Source: Sphingorhabdus sp. EL138
GTDB taxonomy: Bacteria > Pseudomonadota > Alphaproteobacteria > Sphingomonadales > Sphingomonadaceae
Direction: 5' to 3'
Assembly (NCBI RefSeq): GCF_945862485.1
Contig: NZ_CAMAYF010000018.1
Location: 1 to 42,287, forward strand
Length of the DNA stretch: 42,287 nucleotides
This document shows, in pieces, positions 26,841 through 36,158 of the stretch; position 1 is the first letter of the stretch, and each line of letters begins with the position of its first letter. The notes under the pieces were generated by a model. It did no database searches. It had not been told where the DNA came from and saw nothing but the letters and a program-made list of their open reading frames with translations. A program made the position numbers and the translations under genes.

Positions 26841-28778
26841 TCAGATTTCAACCTGGCTGCCCAATTCGACCACGCGATTGCTTGGCAATTTGAAAAACTC
26901 CATAGCATTGGCAGCATTGCGCAACATCCATGCAAATATTTTTTCCCGCCATATCGCCATGCCGGGCATTTTGGATGCTATCAATGTTTGACGCGACAGG
27001 AAAAAGCTGGTGTGCATCATGTCAAATTTGGGACCGCACAAATCAACCAAGTCGAGCGTCGCTGGCACATTGGTTTCTTCCAAAAAGCCAAAGCGCATTT
27101 TTACGCGGTAAAAACCTTCCCCCAAATCCTTACAGATTATGCGGTCAGTGCTGACGACATAGGGCACATCCTCAATCTGCACGGTCAGGATGATGACGCG
27201 TTCATGCAAGATGCGGTTGTGCTTAATATTATGAAGCAAGGCCGATGGCACGCCACTGGCCGCCGATGCCATGAAAATCGCCGTTCCTTGCACGCGGGTC
27301 GCGCTGTTGGCGGCAGACTTTATGAAAATCTCCATGGGCATCGTGCTCTCTGCCATGCGCTCGCGCATCAAAGCGCGGCCACGCGACCAAGTCGTCAATA
27401 AGGTGAAGATAACTAAACCAATGACCAAAGGCACCCATCCGCCCGATGGCACCTTCAACAAATTGGCGCCCAGATAGGCAAAGTCGACGATGAAGAACAA
27501 AGCAAGGATAGGGAGCGCTTTCCACTTTGGCCATTTCCACAACGACAGCAAGACGACCGCAATCAAACAGGTGTCGATGAACATAGCGCCCGTCACTGCA
27601 ATGCCATAAGCTGCGGCAAGATTGGACGATGACTGGAAGAATAAAACCAGCAGCAAAACCATAACCGCAAGGCCCCAGTTAATCGCCGGAATGTATATCT
27701 GCCCAGCCGCTTTTTCGCTGGTGTGTAATATGCTGAGGCGTGGCATAAAGCCCAACTGAATCGCCTGCTGCGTCAACGAAAACGCGCCGGAAATGACAGC
27801 CTGGCTGGCAATGATGGCCGCCATAATCGTAAGGAAAATAACCGGCGTGCTGATCAATTCTGGCACCATAAGGAAGAACGGGTCGCGAATGGCAACCTGT
27901 GCCTCTTCGGGTGTCATGGACAATATCATTGCCCCCTGCCCCATATAATTGAGCATCAGCGCGGGCAGCACGAAGAACAGCCAGCTAAACTTAATGGGTC
28001 GCCGTCCGAAATGGCCCATATCGGCGTACAGCGCCTCTGCACCCGTCACAGCAAGAACAACCGTGCCCATCGCTACAAAGGCCCGAAAACCATCAATATA
28101 GAAAAAATAGAACGCGTTCATGGGGTTCAAAACGTCGAAGATGATCATCGGCATCTTAGTCAGATGCATCAGCCCCAAGCCCGCCAATGTTGCGAAATAG
28201 ATCAACATTATCGGCCCAAACCAAGCTCCCACCTTAGCCGTCCCGCGTGACTGGAATGCAAATAGCGCGCCGATAATCACAACCGATATTGGCAATATCC
28301 ATGCGCTGAAGCCTTCGTGCACATATTTTAGACCTTCGGCCGCTGACAAGATCGACATGGCGGGTGTAATCATGGAATCGCCATAAAATAGTGCGGTTGC
28401 AAACACCCCGAGCATGACAAAAGGCGCGGTCCATTTCGCGCCAGCCGTCTGCCGGTTAATGAGCGCCAACAGGGCAAGGCTTCCGCCCTCGCCCTTGTTA
28501 TCGGCTTTCATGATGGTGAAGACATATTTGAACGTCACCACGATCATCATTGACCAGAACACAAGGCTCAAAACGCCTTTGATGTGCATCGGGTCAGGGG
28601 TTATCGGGTGGTGGCCGGCAAAGGTTTCCCGGAACGCGTAAATCGGACTTGTGCCGATGTCGCCGAAGACAACGCCAATTGTGCCCACGCATAAAGCCAG
28701 CAGCGAACCTTTTGGGGCATGGCTGTGATGGTGATCCTGGTCACTATGACCGAAATCGTCTGCTTGCGGTCCAACCAT
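26841..28778 (-). CDS. kup: Potassium uptake protein Kup
   Basis: Proton-coupled K+ uptake carrier of the KUP/HAK/KT family in the inner membrane. The 645-residue protein has a His-rich N-terminal tail, then about 12 membrane segments to around residue 460. It starts with the family signature [17 protein letters not shown], followed by KADNKGEGG. The C-terminal 180 residues are cytoplasmic and soluble, beginning near [18 protein letters not shown] precedes the ATG. Upstream (28885-28925) is a strongly AT-rich patch that could hold its promoter. leuA follows 239 bases downstream with its own leader. Confidence 0.96.
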   Translation of the reverse strand: MVGPQADDFGHSDQDHHHSHAPKGSLLALCVGTIGVVFGDIGTSPIYAFRETFAGHHPITPDPMHIKGVLSLVFWSMMIVVTFKYVFTIMKADNKGEGGSLALLALINRQTAGAKWTAPFVMLGVFATALFYGDSMITPAMSILSAAEGLKYVHEGFSAWILPISVVIIGALFAFQSRGTAKVGAWFGPIMLIYFATLAGLGLMHLTKMPMIIFDVLNPMNAFYFFYIDGFRAFVAMGTVVLAVTGAEALYADMGHFGRRPIKFSWLFFVLPALMLNYMGQGAMILSMTPEEAQVAIRDPFFLMVPELISTPVIFLTIMAAIIASQAVISGAFSLTQQAIQLGFMPRLSILHTSEKAAGQIYIPAINWGLAVMVLLLVLFFQSSSNLAAAYGIAVTGAMFIDTCLIAVVLLSLWKWPKWKALPILALFFIVDFAYLGANLLKVPSGGWVPLVIGLVIFTLLTTWSRGRALMRERMAESTMPMEIFIKSAANSATRVQGTAIFMASAASGVPSALLHNIKHNRILHERVIILTVQIEDVPYVVSTDRIICKDLGEGFYRVKMRFGFLEETNVPATLDLVDLCGPKFDMMHTSFFLSRQTLIASKMPGMAIWREKIFAWMLRNAANAMEFFKLPSNRVVELGSQVEI

Positions 28779-29295
28779 ATTGTTTCCCCGGCTTTTGTCC
28801 CAAACGCCACTTTATCCGTGACTGGGGCGCGGGCAATAGCATGGAGCACGGCCCTTCACAACACAGCATTGCCGCACTCAATAACTAAAAAAATATCATA
28901 TAATCATATATTTAGAAGTAGAATTTGATACTGCTTGTGCTGCTCGCGCTTGCAGGGCCTTTGCCGCCTGCAGCTGCGACTCAATCCGCGGTTTCCATTT
29001 GGCATTCGGCGTTGCCGGTGAAACGGGTTTTTTCCTAGAGCACAATCGCCCTATCAAGGTCCCCGGCAAACAAGCGCGCGAACCCGGCAAAATTATATGA
29101 CGCAGGATAATTGGGTCAAATTGCTCGCGCATTACCGAAAGCCAATTGTGCCGGCGGCGGCATTTGTCCTTCTCTGACCTGAGTAATGCCGGCGTAAGCG
29201 GCTTTACAATACCCAAGAATAGGTCAGGATTGGCAACGCGATGCATGATTAGGCAGCGCCTTTAGCAAGGCAAAAGCGTTACCCCAACGGATTTG
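28779..29295. other. 517-base stretch without a convincing gene
   Basis: The kup side is AT-rich (28885-28925) and may contain the kup promoter. Two short plus-strand frames look like gene fragments. A TTG-initiated one at 28924 is a signal-peptide-like run (LILLVLLALAGPLPPAAA) that ends at a stop after 37 codons. A 26-codon one at 29097-29177 begins MTQDNWVKLLAHYRKP, which resembles the N-terminus of fatty acid desaturases. A minus-strand frame 28896-29246 (116 codons) is Arg/Ala-rich, has no ribosome site and no recognisable motif. I consider none of them a proven gene; decay of a former gene is possible. Confidence 0.4.
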
Positions 29296-30330
29296 CTATA
29301 ATCTGCCAATAAGCTTTTGTGCCATATTGTCGGCAACTTCGGCAGGAGTCAGGCTGGTTGAATCACTTTCTGACCAGATCGCAGAAAGACGAGCCGGAAT
29401 GGCGTCGATGCGGCTGTTGATTTCCGCATCATCGGCATTTTCTATGTGGCGCAAAACGTTGATAATGCCGCCTGCGTTAATGACATAATCTGGCGCGTAG
29501 AGGATACCCCTATCCGCCAGCATCCGGCCCTCTGGCCCTGTGGCCAATTGATTGTTCGCCCCGCCAGCAATGGCACGAACGTTTAAGGCGTTCACACTGG
29601 CTTGCGTAAGTATGGCCCCCAAAGCACAGGGGCTGAAGATATCTGCATCGACGGTCATGATCGCGTCGGCAGGGACGCTGGTGCCGCCCAGTTCCGCAGC
29701 CAGGTCGGCGGCACGTTGCGCATCGACATCGGCCAATGTCAGCTTTGCCCCTTGTTCCGCAAGATAACGCGCCAGACCGCCGCCAACACTGCCCACGCCC
29801 TGAATAGCGACATGCACGCCCGACATGCTATCTGTACCAAGCACATGCTTTGCAGCGGCCTGAACGCCCAGAAATACGCCCCGCGCTGTGTAAGGGCCCG
29901 GATCGCCGCCCTGTCCGGGCAGTCCGGCAACATGCGGCGTAACCTTCGACAAGGAAACCATGTCTGCTTCAGACATACCGACATCCTGTGCCGTAATATA
30001 TTTCCCGCCGAGCGAATCCACAGCCCGCGCAAAGGCGTCGAGCATATCCTGCTTTTTGGTGCGGGCAGGATTGGCAAGAATTACTGCTTTGCCCCCTCCG
30101 GCAGAAAGCCCCGCCATCGCATTTTTGTAGCTCATGCCGCGCGACAGGCGCAGCGCGTCGGTAATCGCCGCTTGGGAATCGCCATAATGCCAAAAACGGG
30201 TTCCGCCGGCTGCTGGTCCCAAATGGGTAGAATGCACGGCGATAATGGCCCTTAGCCCCGTCACCCTGTCGTCAAAGACGTGCACCGCCTCGTGCGAGTC
30301 AAAATCAGGCAGGTCCCAAATGGCGGGCAT
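29296..30330 (-). CDS. ldh: Leucine/valine (branched-chain) dehydrogenase, Glu/Leu/Phe/Val family
   Basis: NAD-dependent oxidative deaminase converting a branched-chain or aromatic amino acid to its 2-oxo acid. The 344 residues fit the short LeuDH/PheDH form rather than hexameric GluDH. Lys69 (MSYKNA) and catalytic Lys81 (GGGKAV) match the leucine dehydrogenase pair at 68/80. Also present are TAQDVGMSEADM, the Rossmann GVGSVGGGLARYL near 185, and the late NAGGIINV. Leucine or valine is the likely substrate, phenylalanine possible. AAGGAAAT precedes the ATG. A palindromic array upstream (30377-30404) suggests tight regulation. Confidence 0.88.
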   Translation of the reverse strand: MPAIWDLPDFDSHEAVHVFDDRVTGLRAIIAVHSTHLGPAAGGTRFWHYGDSQAAITDALRLSRGMSYKNAMAGLSAGGGKAVILANPARTKKQDMLDAFARAVDSLGGKYITAQDVGMSEADMVSLSKVTPHVAGLPGQGGDPGPYTARGVFLGVQAAAKHVLGTDSMSGVHVAIQGVGSVGGGLARYLAEQGAKLTLADVDAQRAADLAAELGGTSVPADAIMTVDADIFSPCALGAILTQASVNALNVRAIAGGANNQLATGPEGRMLADRGILYAPDYVINAGGIINVLRHIENADDAEINSRIDAIPARLSAIWSESDSTSLTPAEVADNMAQKLIGRL

Positions 30331-30376
30331 GATATATTTCCTTGTGCGAAACTGGCCCTTGGGCGCTCGGAATCAT

Positions 30377-30404
30377 ATTACGTTCAAGCGTAATAATATT
30401 ACGC
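30377..30404. promoter_or_regulatory. Array of three alternating ATTACG half-sites upstream of the branched-chain dehydrogenase
   Basis: ATTACG (30377-30382), CGTAAT (30389-30394) and ATTACG (30398-30403) alternate in orientation. The right pair gives a 17-base perfect palindrome GCGTAATA-A-TATTACGC (30388-30404). The left pair gives ATTACG-TTCAAG-CGTAAT. It lies 47-74 bases before the gene start. A dimeric or tetrameric regulator is implied; which one is unknown. Confidence 0.65.
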
Positions 30405-30440
30405 CTAGCAAATGTCACACAGATATTGGCGTGGAAGAAA

Positions 30441-30518
30441 TGGGGCGACCGAGGGGTCTTGAACCCCCGACCTCTGGTACCACAAACCAGCGCTCTAACC
30501 AACTGAGCTACGGTCGCC
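30441..30518 (-). tRNA. tRNA-His (anticodon GTG)
   Basis: Cloverleaf on the minus strand. Acceptor G-1 plus GCGACCG pairs with CGGTCGC; D-arm GCTC...GAGC; anticodon arm CTGGT-TTGTGGT-ACCAG with anticodon GTG; variable AGGTC; T-arm GGGGG-TTCAAGA-CCCCT. The gene encodes G-1 opposite C73 and the CCA end (30443-30441). It lies between rpmE and the branched-chain dehydrogenase gene, all on the minus strand. Confidence 0.96.
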
Positions 30519-30551
30519 ATAGCGCCACTGAGGCAGGCGCGATCCCTTTTC

Positions 30552-30567
30552 GGTCTAAGTTTAGACC
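30552..30567. terminator. Short hairpin between rpmE and tRNA-His (possible terminator)
   Basis: GGTCTAA-GT-TTAGACC, perfect 7-base arms. On the plus strand it is followed by TTTAATATTT; on the minus strand (rpmE direction) there is no T-tract. A second, imperfect hairpin (minus-strand GTGCTGGG...CTCGGCAC, about 30580-30601) lies just after rpmE. The function is uncertain. Confidence 0.35.
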
Positions 30568-30612
30568 TTTAATATTTACTGTGCCGAGCCTTAGCCCAGC
30601 ACAATGAAAATC

Positions 30613-30840
30613 TTACTTTTTGAGGCTGAGGCCACCAAAACGCTTGTTAAACTGGGCAACGCGGCCGCCAGTGTCAAGCATACGGCCCGAACCGCCAGTC
30701 CATGCTGGGTGCGACGTCGGATCGATATCCAGAGCGAGTGTGTCACCTTCCTTGCCCCAAGTCGAGCGTGTTTCGAAGACGGTACCATCGGTCATCTGCA
30801 CCTTGATCATGTGATAATCGGGGTGAATGTCGGCTTTCAT
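30613..30840 (-). CDS. rpmE: 50S ribosomal protein L31
   Basis: Small protein of the large ribosomal subunit near the central protuberance that bridges to the small subunit. The 75 residues begin [19 protein letters not shown] and contain SHPAWTG and the C-terminal FNKRFG, typical of L31. No cysteines are present, so it is the zinc-free (C-minus) form. AAAGGA sits upstream of the ATG. A small hairpin ACCGGT-TTCCG-ACCGGT (30862-30878) lies in the leader about 20 bases before the start. It is encoded alone ahead of tRNA-His. Confidence 0.95.
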   Translation of the reverse strand: MKADIHPDYHMIKVQMTDGTVFETRSTWGKEGDTLALDIDPTSHPAWTGGSGRMLDTGGRVAQFNKRFGGLSLKK

Positions 30841-31006
30841 ACATAAATCCTTTGTTCAGTCACCGGTTTCCGACCGGTAACCCTAAATTCGGAAGCGCCG
30901 CGCATAGCGGGGAGTGGGCGCGATAGCAACATGGAAATATTGCAGAATGCGGGTGTGGCGGATTTACAACTCGTCGCTCACCCGTTCGTTATCCTAACCC
31001 CAATTT

Positions 31007-31077
31007 CGTCATCCTGAACTTGGTTCAGGATAACAGGCCAAGTGCGCGCGTCATCCCGAACCAAGTTAGGGATTACG
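31007..31077. repeat. Paired palindromic repeat between fabZ and rpmE
   Basis: Arms 31007-31034 (CGTCATCCTGAACTTGG...) and 31049-31077 (CGTCATCCCGAACCAAG...ATTACG). Same family as 820-890, with slightly more divergence. It lies in the 260-base spacer 30841-31100, which otherwise shows only the rpmE leader. Confidence 0.8.
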
Positions 31078-31100
31078 AGAGAGAGTTCGGTGTCAATACA

Positions 31101-31562
31101 TCAAGCAGGTGGCTCGGCAATCATCGCCATAAATTCGGCCTCAGCAGCAATTTGATCACCAACCATAGCGCGTCCGGCAAATTTGCAAACACGGGCACGT
31201 TTCTGCATAAATTCAACATGTAAATGCATCAGGCATCCCGGCTCAACCGGCGCACGGAACTTGGTATTGTCTATGGACATGAAGTACACAAGCTTACCCG
31301 AACCAATCAACCCAAGGCTTTCCATCGCCAAAACACCAGCCGCTTGGGCCAGTGCTTCAACAATCAGAACACCCGGCATGATGGGCCTTCCGGGGAAGTG
31401 TCCCTGAAAAAATCCTTCATTCATGCTCACGGCTTTGACCGCGCATATACGCTCATCAACGACAAGCTCTTCTACGCGGTCGACCAAAAGCATGGGGTAG
31501 CGGTGCGGAAGCACCGCCATGACCCGGCGCACATCATAGTTGCTGAAATCGCCCCCGGACAT
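31101..31562 (-). CDS. fabZ: (3R)-hydroxyacyl-ACP dehydratase FabZ
   Basis: Dehydrates 3-hydroxyacyl-ACP in fatty acid elongation and balances acyl flow to lipid A. The 153-residue hotdog-fold protein has [13 protein letters not shown] and the catalytic motif [20 protein letters not shown], with His55 and Glu69. It starts five bases after the ompH stop and is the last gene of the bamA-ompH-fabZ run. lpxA often follows it in other proteobacteria but does not here; a palindromic repeat and rpmE come next. Confidence 0.96.
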   Translation of the reverse strand: MSGGDFSNYDVRRVMAVLPHRYPMLLVDRVEELVVDERICAVKAVSMNEGFFQGHFPGRPIMPGVLIVEALAQAAGVLAMESLGLIGSGKLVYFMSIDNTKFRAPVEPGCLMHLHVEFMQKRARVCKFAGRAMVGDQIAAEAEFMAMIAEPPA

Positions 31563-31567
31563 AAAGT

Positions 31568-32263
31568 CTAGCGGCTTTCAGGCTGCGCTGCTGGGGCTGC
31601 AGCCGGACGTGCCTGCGCAGCAGCAGCAGCTTGGGCTTGCTGCGTTGCTGCGTTAATCAGCTGCTGAATCTGCTGATACAAAGCGCCAATCTGGCGCGAC
31701 GGACGCCAGCCAGCGGGTGGCGTGGTCGACACAGAAGGAACAACCTTGTCCAATTCAGCTGTAATCGCAGGGGTTACATCAACCGCTTCTGGTGCCCATA
31801 CAAACGCATCCGGCGCAAGGATGACATTTATTTTCTTGGCGGTAATGACCGCTTGCTGTGCAGCGTCATATTTCAACGCAATCTGCTCCACGGCATAGAG
31901 CTGCGCAAGCACGATAGGATCCTGAAGTGTGTTCAATTCCATCTGTTTTGCGTCGAGCTGCTTCAGCAAGGGGCTGTTCGCCTTAATAGCGACGTCCAAC
32001 TCGGCCTGAGTCAGTTCCTTGTCCTTGTTGATATCAAGCTGCGCATTCAGATTATTGATCTCTACGCGTTTGGCCTGCAATTGCTGCGCCACGCTGGCAT
32101 ATTGGGTGCCAATTTGCAGGTAGGCAGTACCAAGCGCCTTAGAACGGGTGATTGCAACGGCCGTGTCAGAGGTTGCGATACCTGCAACTTGGGCCGACGC
32201 TGGTACCGAAATGGCAGCGACTGACAAAGAGGCTGCGGCGAGAATGTGTTTGCGAATTTTCAT
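31568..32263 (-). CDS. OmpH/Skp-family periplasmic chaperone
   Basis: Holdase for unfolded outer-membrane proteins on their way to the Bam complex. The 231 residues begin with a signal peptide ([25 protein letters not shown], cleavage after SAQ). A helical, Gln/Ala/Leu-rich region (about 55-165) suits the tentacle coiled coils of Skp. The C-terminal tail is Gln/Ala/Pro-rich. It is longer than E. coli Skp (about 160), as is common in this group. Its ATG overlaps the bamA stop by one base. The family call rests on context and architecture, since the sequence is weakly conserved. Confidence 0.8.
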   Translation of the reverse strand: MKIRKHILAAASLSVAAISVPASAQVAGIATSDTAVAITRSKALGTAYLQIGTQYASVAQQLQAKRVEINNLNAQLDINKDKELTQAELDVAIKANSPLLKQLDAKQMELNTLQDPIVLAQLYAVEQIALKYDAAQQAVITAKKINVILAPDAFVWAPEAVDVTPAITAELDKVVPSVSTTPPAGWRPSRQIGALYQQIQQLINAATQQAQAAAAAQARPAAAPAAQPESR

Positions 32264-34938
32264 TAGAATTGCGTTCCTACGTTGAATGTAAATAATTTTG
32301 TGTCGTCACCCTCCTGCTTGAGCAGAGCGCGGGCAATATCGATCCGGAACGGACCAAAGGGTGAATTCCAGTTTACGCCAAAGCCAACCGACAAGCGTGG
32401 CTTCCAACTGTCGCCGAAAAAGCGTTCTTCGAAACGCAGCGCGGCAACGCGGGGCGAGCCATCGGCATTATTAGCTGTGGTGGATGTTTGAAGCGTACCA
32501 GCGGAATCTACGAAATAATAAAGTGGCGCGCCTTGCGTGCCGTTGGACAGAATTTCACGCTGTTGCACCGTCTGCAAAATAGGTCGTGTCACATCAAACA
32601 CAGAACCTACATCGACGAACATGGAAGGACGTAAGCCCAGCTCTCTGGCGCCACTGCCTAGCGGAATTTGAAGTTCGGCGCGGCCAAGATAATAGAAACG
32701 GCCGCCAATAGCATCGTCTTGGATCTGGTTACGATCCGTCAGCGGCGCATTCACGGCTACCCCGTTTACAATCTGACTTTCGAAGAACACGCGCTGCACC
32801 CTTGGGCCGATGCCACGAATGTCGAAACCGCGCATTTGCGGTTCACCCAGATAGAAACGGTCGGTCAGCCGAACATCGTCAATACCCTGCGAGGTCAAAC
32901 CGCGGTCTTCCAACGAATGGATATACCCACCTTCCATCGACAATCCGAAAACGAAATTACCGAATGGCTTCCAAAATTTGTCGGCATTAATGCGCGTTTT
33001 TACATATTTGACGTCACCGCCAAGCCCAGCAAAATCTTGGCTTATACCGAAGCTCTGGCCGCGCGTTGGACGGATGCGGTTGTCGCGATCATCATAAAGT
33101 AACGTGTAACCAATGGAGGACGTCACACGCTTACCGAGTGCATCGCACAGAAAACGCCCGGCAATGATTGGGTCACACGACGCTGGAAGTGGGCCTAAAC
33201 CATCTGGATCGGAGAAGAAGGTATTCGCATCAAGCGAAATATCATCCTGGCTCAACCCATAGCGCGCCTGAAAATAAATATACTCGTTCACGGGCACCCC
33301 AACGCGTACCTGTATACCCGTTGTGGCTTGCTCATAGGTCGTATTGCGTTGGTTGTTGAAGAAGTTGAAGCTGTTTAAATCACGACGAAAAATGTCGCCC
33401 GATATTGCGATGGAACGATCAAACAAATAGGGCTCGGTAAAGCCAATTTCTGCTGATTTGGAATAAGACGAATAAGAAATATTCGTCCGCAGCTCTTGCC
33501 CCAAACCGCGGAAATTTCGCTGCTTGATAGAACCTTGGAAGATGAAGTTTTCGATCGATGAAAATCCGGCCGACAAGGACAATTCGCCTGTCGCTTTTTC
33601 TTCCACATTGGTGCTCAGGATGATGCGGTCTGGGCCGCTGCCTTGTTCCTGTTCAACTTCGAGATCTTCTTGGAAATATCCCAGCGACTTAATACGCTCT
33701 GCAGTCCGCTTTACCTGAATGCTGTTAAACGCATCGCCTTCGTTCAGGCGGAATTCGCGGCGCACCACCTTGTCTTGAGTCAACGTGTTACCGTTAATGT
33801 CGACCCGTTCCACAAACACACGCGGGGATTCCGCAACGTTGAACGTGATACCCATCGTCAGCGTATCTTTGTCCCGCTGGAAATCAGGGTTTACATCGGC
33901 AAAAGCATACCCAAAAAGACCTGCGGTTTCCGAGAGGCTTTCAACGGTATCTTCCACCATCTTGGCGTCATACCAGTCGCCTTTTTTCATGCGCAACGTC
34001 ATCGTCAGCCGCTCTGAATCAAAATCGCGAATTTGGCTCTCAACCTTGACGTCGCCAAATTTATACCTGTCACCTTCTTCCACCACATAAGTAATGATGA
34101 AGTCCTGCTTATCAGGAGTCAGTTCGGCGACTGCAGAAACCACGCGGAAATCGGCATAGCCTTTTGTCAGGTAGAATTGACGCAGTTTTTGCTGGTCGAA
34201 CGCTAAGCGGTCCGGATCATAGCTGGTGCCGGAGCTGAAGAATTTGTAAAAACGGGCTTGCTTAGTGACCATCTCGCCGCGTAACTGGCCATCGGAAAAC
34301 TTGTCGTTGCCGATGATATTAATCTGCTGAACCTTGGACTTTGGCCCTTCGGTAATTTCGAAAACAATGTCTACGCGGTTTTGGTCGAGCTGAACCAATT
34401 TAGGCTCAACGACCGCCGCAAAGCGGCCCTGTCGCTTGTAAAGTTCAATAATGCGCGCAACATCAGCGCGCACTTTGGATCGCGAATAAATCTGGCGCGG
34501 TGCAAGTTTGATTTCTGGTTCAATTTTGTCATTCTTGATGCGCTTATTGCCTTCAAGAATGATGCGGTTCACCACCGGGTTTTCGCGCACATCAATAACA
34601 ACCGCACCGGCGTTATTGCGGACAGCAACATCCGCGAACAATTCGGTCGCATACAGGTCCTTCAACGCTTGGTCAGCCGCGACCTGCGTCCATGGCTGCC
34701 CTGTGCGCAAGCGAATATATGATCGAACAGTATCGGCTTCGAGTCGTTGCGTCCCGGCTACAGTGATAGATTGAATGGTTTCAACGGCTGCACCCACCTC
34801 AGGCTGGGCAGCGGGTGCCGCCGGCGCGGTCTGCGCAAAAGCGGGCGTCATAGTGCCCGTCGCGGCAAGCGCCGTCGAGCCCATCAAATATAGGCCAAAG
34901 CTTTTGAAGTTGCCGCAAGGTCTACTTATCATTGTCAT
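32263..34938 (-). CDS. bamA: Outer membrane protein assembly factor BamA
   Basis: Essential Omp85-family insertase for beta-barrel proteins. The 891-residue protein has a signal peptide ending near AFAQ, an Ala/Pro-rich linker, then five POTRA domains (about 50-450, e.g. VAGTQRLEADTVRSYIRLRTG and IEGNKRIKNDKI-type repeats). A 16-strand barrel follows, with the typical loop-6 segment MRGFDIRGIGPR (about 720). It ends with the beta-signal FNVGTQF and a terminal phenylalanine. It lies 98 bases downstream of rseP and is translationally coupled to ompH. Confidence 0.96.
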   Translation of the reverse strand: MTMISRPCGNFKSFGLYLMGSTALAATGTMTPAFAQTAPAAPAAQPEVGAAVETIQSITVAGTQRLEADTVRSYIRLRTGQPWTQVAADQALKDLYATELFADVAVRNNAGAVVIDVRENPVVNRIILEGNKRIKNDKIEPEIKLAPRQIYSRSKVRADVARIIELYKRQGRFAAVVEPKLVQLDQNRVDIVFEITEGPKSKVQQINIIGNDKFSDGQLRGEMVTKQARFYKFFSSGTSYDPDRLAFDQQKLRQFYLTKGYADFRVVSAVAELTPDKQDFIITYVVEEGDRYKFGDVKVESQIRDFDSERLTMTLRMKKGDWYDAKMVEDTVESLSETAGLFGYAFADVNPDFQRDKDTLTMGITFNVAESPRVFVERVDINGNTLTQDKVVRREFRLNEGDAFNSIQVKRTAERIKSLGYFQEDLEVEQEQGSGPDRIILSTNVEEKATGELSLSAGFSSIENFIFQGSIKQRNFRGLGQELRTNISYSSYSKSAEIGFTEPYLFDRSIAISGDIFRRDLNSFNFFNNQRNTTYEQATTGIQVRVGVPVNEYIYFQARYGLSQDDISLDANTFFSDPDGLGPLPASCDPIIAGRFLCDALGKRVTSSIGYTLLYDDRDNRIRPTRGQSFGISQDFAGLGGDVKYVKTRINADKFWKPFGNFVFGLSMEGGYIHSLEDRGLTSQGIDDVRLTDRFYLGEPQMRGFDIRGIGPRVQRVFFESQIVNGVAVNAPLTDRNQIQDDAIGGRFYYLGRAELQIPLGSGARELGLRPSMFVDVGSVFDVTRPILQTVQQREILSNGTQGAPLYYFVDSAGTLQTSTTANNADGSPRVAALRFEERFFGDSWKPRLSVGFGVNWNSPFGPFRIDIARALLKQEGDDTKLFTFNVGTQF

Positions 34939-35036
34939 CCGATCTGATGTCCGCCCCCACCGAGCGTTGGCCTATTCGCTAAAATAGTTTTGCGTCCCTG
35001 CCCGATGCAGCGCGCGCAATCAAGTATGCAATGCCC

Positions 35037-36158
35037 TTAACCACTTTCGAAAAGACCGAAAGACGCAAGGTCATTGAATGTGACCATGATCATGAATGCC
35101 GCCAGCATCGCAAATCCTGCACGAAAAGCCCACTCCTGCACTACGGGCGTGGCTGGCCGCCGACGCACAGCTTCTACAGCATAGAGCAACAAATGTCCTC
35201 CATCGAGCATCGGAATTGGCAGCAGATTGATGAACCCTAAGTTAATCGAGATTAATGCCGCAAGGCTAATAAAAGTCAGAATGCCTAGGCTCATGGCCTC
35301 GCCAGATACTTTTGCGATTTTCAAAGGGCCGCCCAGTTCGGAAATGGGCCGTCGGCCCGAAATAATCTGACCAAGGCCGATGACTTGTTGGCGTAAAATA
35401 TCGCCCGTTTGCAGAACCGCAGCCCATGGCGCTTCTAGCAGACCGACTTCGCGGACTTCCATTTTGCTGGCCCCAACGCCGAGGCGACCAATACGGTATT
35501 CATTGCCGAACCGATCAACTTCGATAACCGCAGCGACCGTCGCTTCCTTTGACAGGCGCGTGCCGTTGCGTTCGATCTCCATGACGATTCTTTCGCCAGG
35601 AATCATAATGACTTCGTTAGCCATCGCGTCGAAGGTTTCGACTGTCCGGTCATTCAATGTCAGGATACGGTCACCAACCTGCAACCCGGCCACCGCGGCG
35701 GGGCTATTGGGCTGCACAACATCCACCACGGGCGGCGTCACAGATTTCCCAAAGGCCAATAGGAAACCCATCGCGATCATGATCGCCAAGATGAAATTCA
35801 CCGCTGGTCCAGCAAACACAATCAACGCGCGTTGCCACAAGGTTTTCGATTGGAACGTTTGGTTGCGTTCCTCTTCTGGTAACTGCTTCCAGCTTTCGTC
35901 CGCTTGGCTTGCAGGGTTCATGTCGCCTGCAAATTGGACATAGCCCCCCAAGGGTAACAGGCCGATGCGCCACAAAGTGCCGCGTTTATCGACCCTGCCC
36001 CAAATTTGCGGACCAAAGCCGATAGAGAATTTCTCCGCCTTCACGCCGAACCAACGGCCCACGGCATAATGACCAAGCTCATGTACCACGACAAGCGACC
36101 CAATCAGCGCCAAAAACGCGACTAACGTCAAAAGAATATGGGGTGATTCAGTGGCCAC
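35037..36158 (-). CDS. rseP: RIP metalloprotease RseP (site-2 protease)
   Basis: Intramembrane zinc protease that cleaves membrane-bound anti-sigma factors and remnant signal peptides. The 373-residue protein starts with GTG at 36158. The zinc motif is VVHELGHYAVGR (His26, Glu27, His30), the FGPQIWGR segment follows, then one PDZ domain (about 135-205, IMIAMG ... VQPNSPAAVAGLQVGDRI). The second metal site is NLLPIPMLDGGHLLLY. Four membrane segments are seen. It overlaps the dxr 3' end by 11 bases. A single PDZ differs from the two in E. coli RseP. Confidence 0.95.
   Translation of the reverse strand: MATESPHILLTLVAFLALIGSLVVVHELGHYAVGRWFGVKAEKFSIGFGPQIWGRVDKRGTLWRIGLLPLGGYVQFAGDMNPASQADESWKQLPEEERNQTFQSKTLWQRALIVFAGPAVNFILAIMIAMGFLLAFGKSVTPPVVDVVQPNSPAAVAGLQVGDRILTLNDRTVETFDAMANEVIMIPGERIVMEIERNGTRLSKEATVAAVIEVDRFGNEYRIGRLGVGASKMEVREVGLLEAPWAAVLQTGDILRQQVIGLGQIISGRRPISELGGPLKIAKVSGEAMSLGILTFISLAALISINLGFINLLPIPMLDGGHLLLYAVEAVRRRPATPVVQEWAFRAGFAMLAAFMIMVTFNDLASFGLFESG

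Noticed and set aside
28896-29246. 116-codon minus-strand frame between the branched-chain dehydrogenase gene and kup
   Set aside because: No ribosome site, no recognisable motif, basic low-complexity C-terminus; described under the gap instead of called as a gene.
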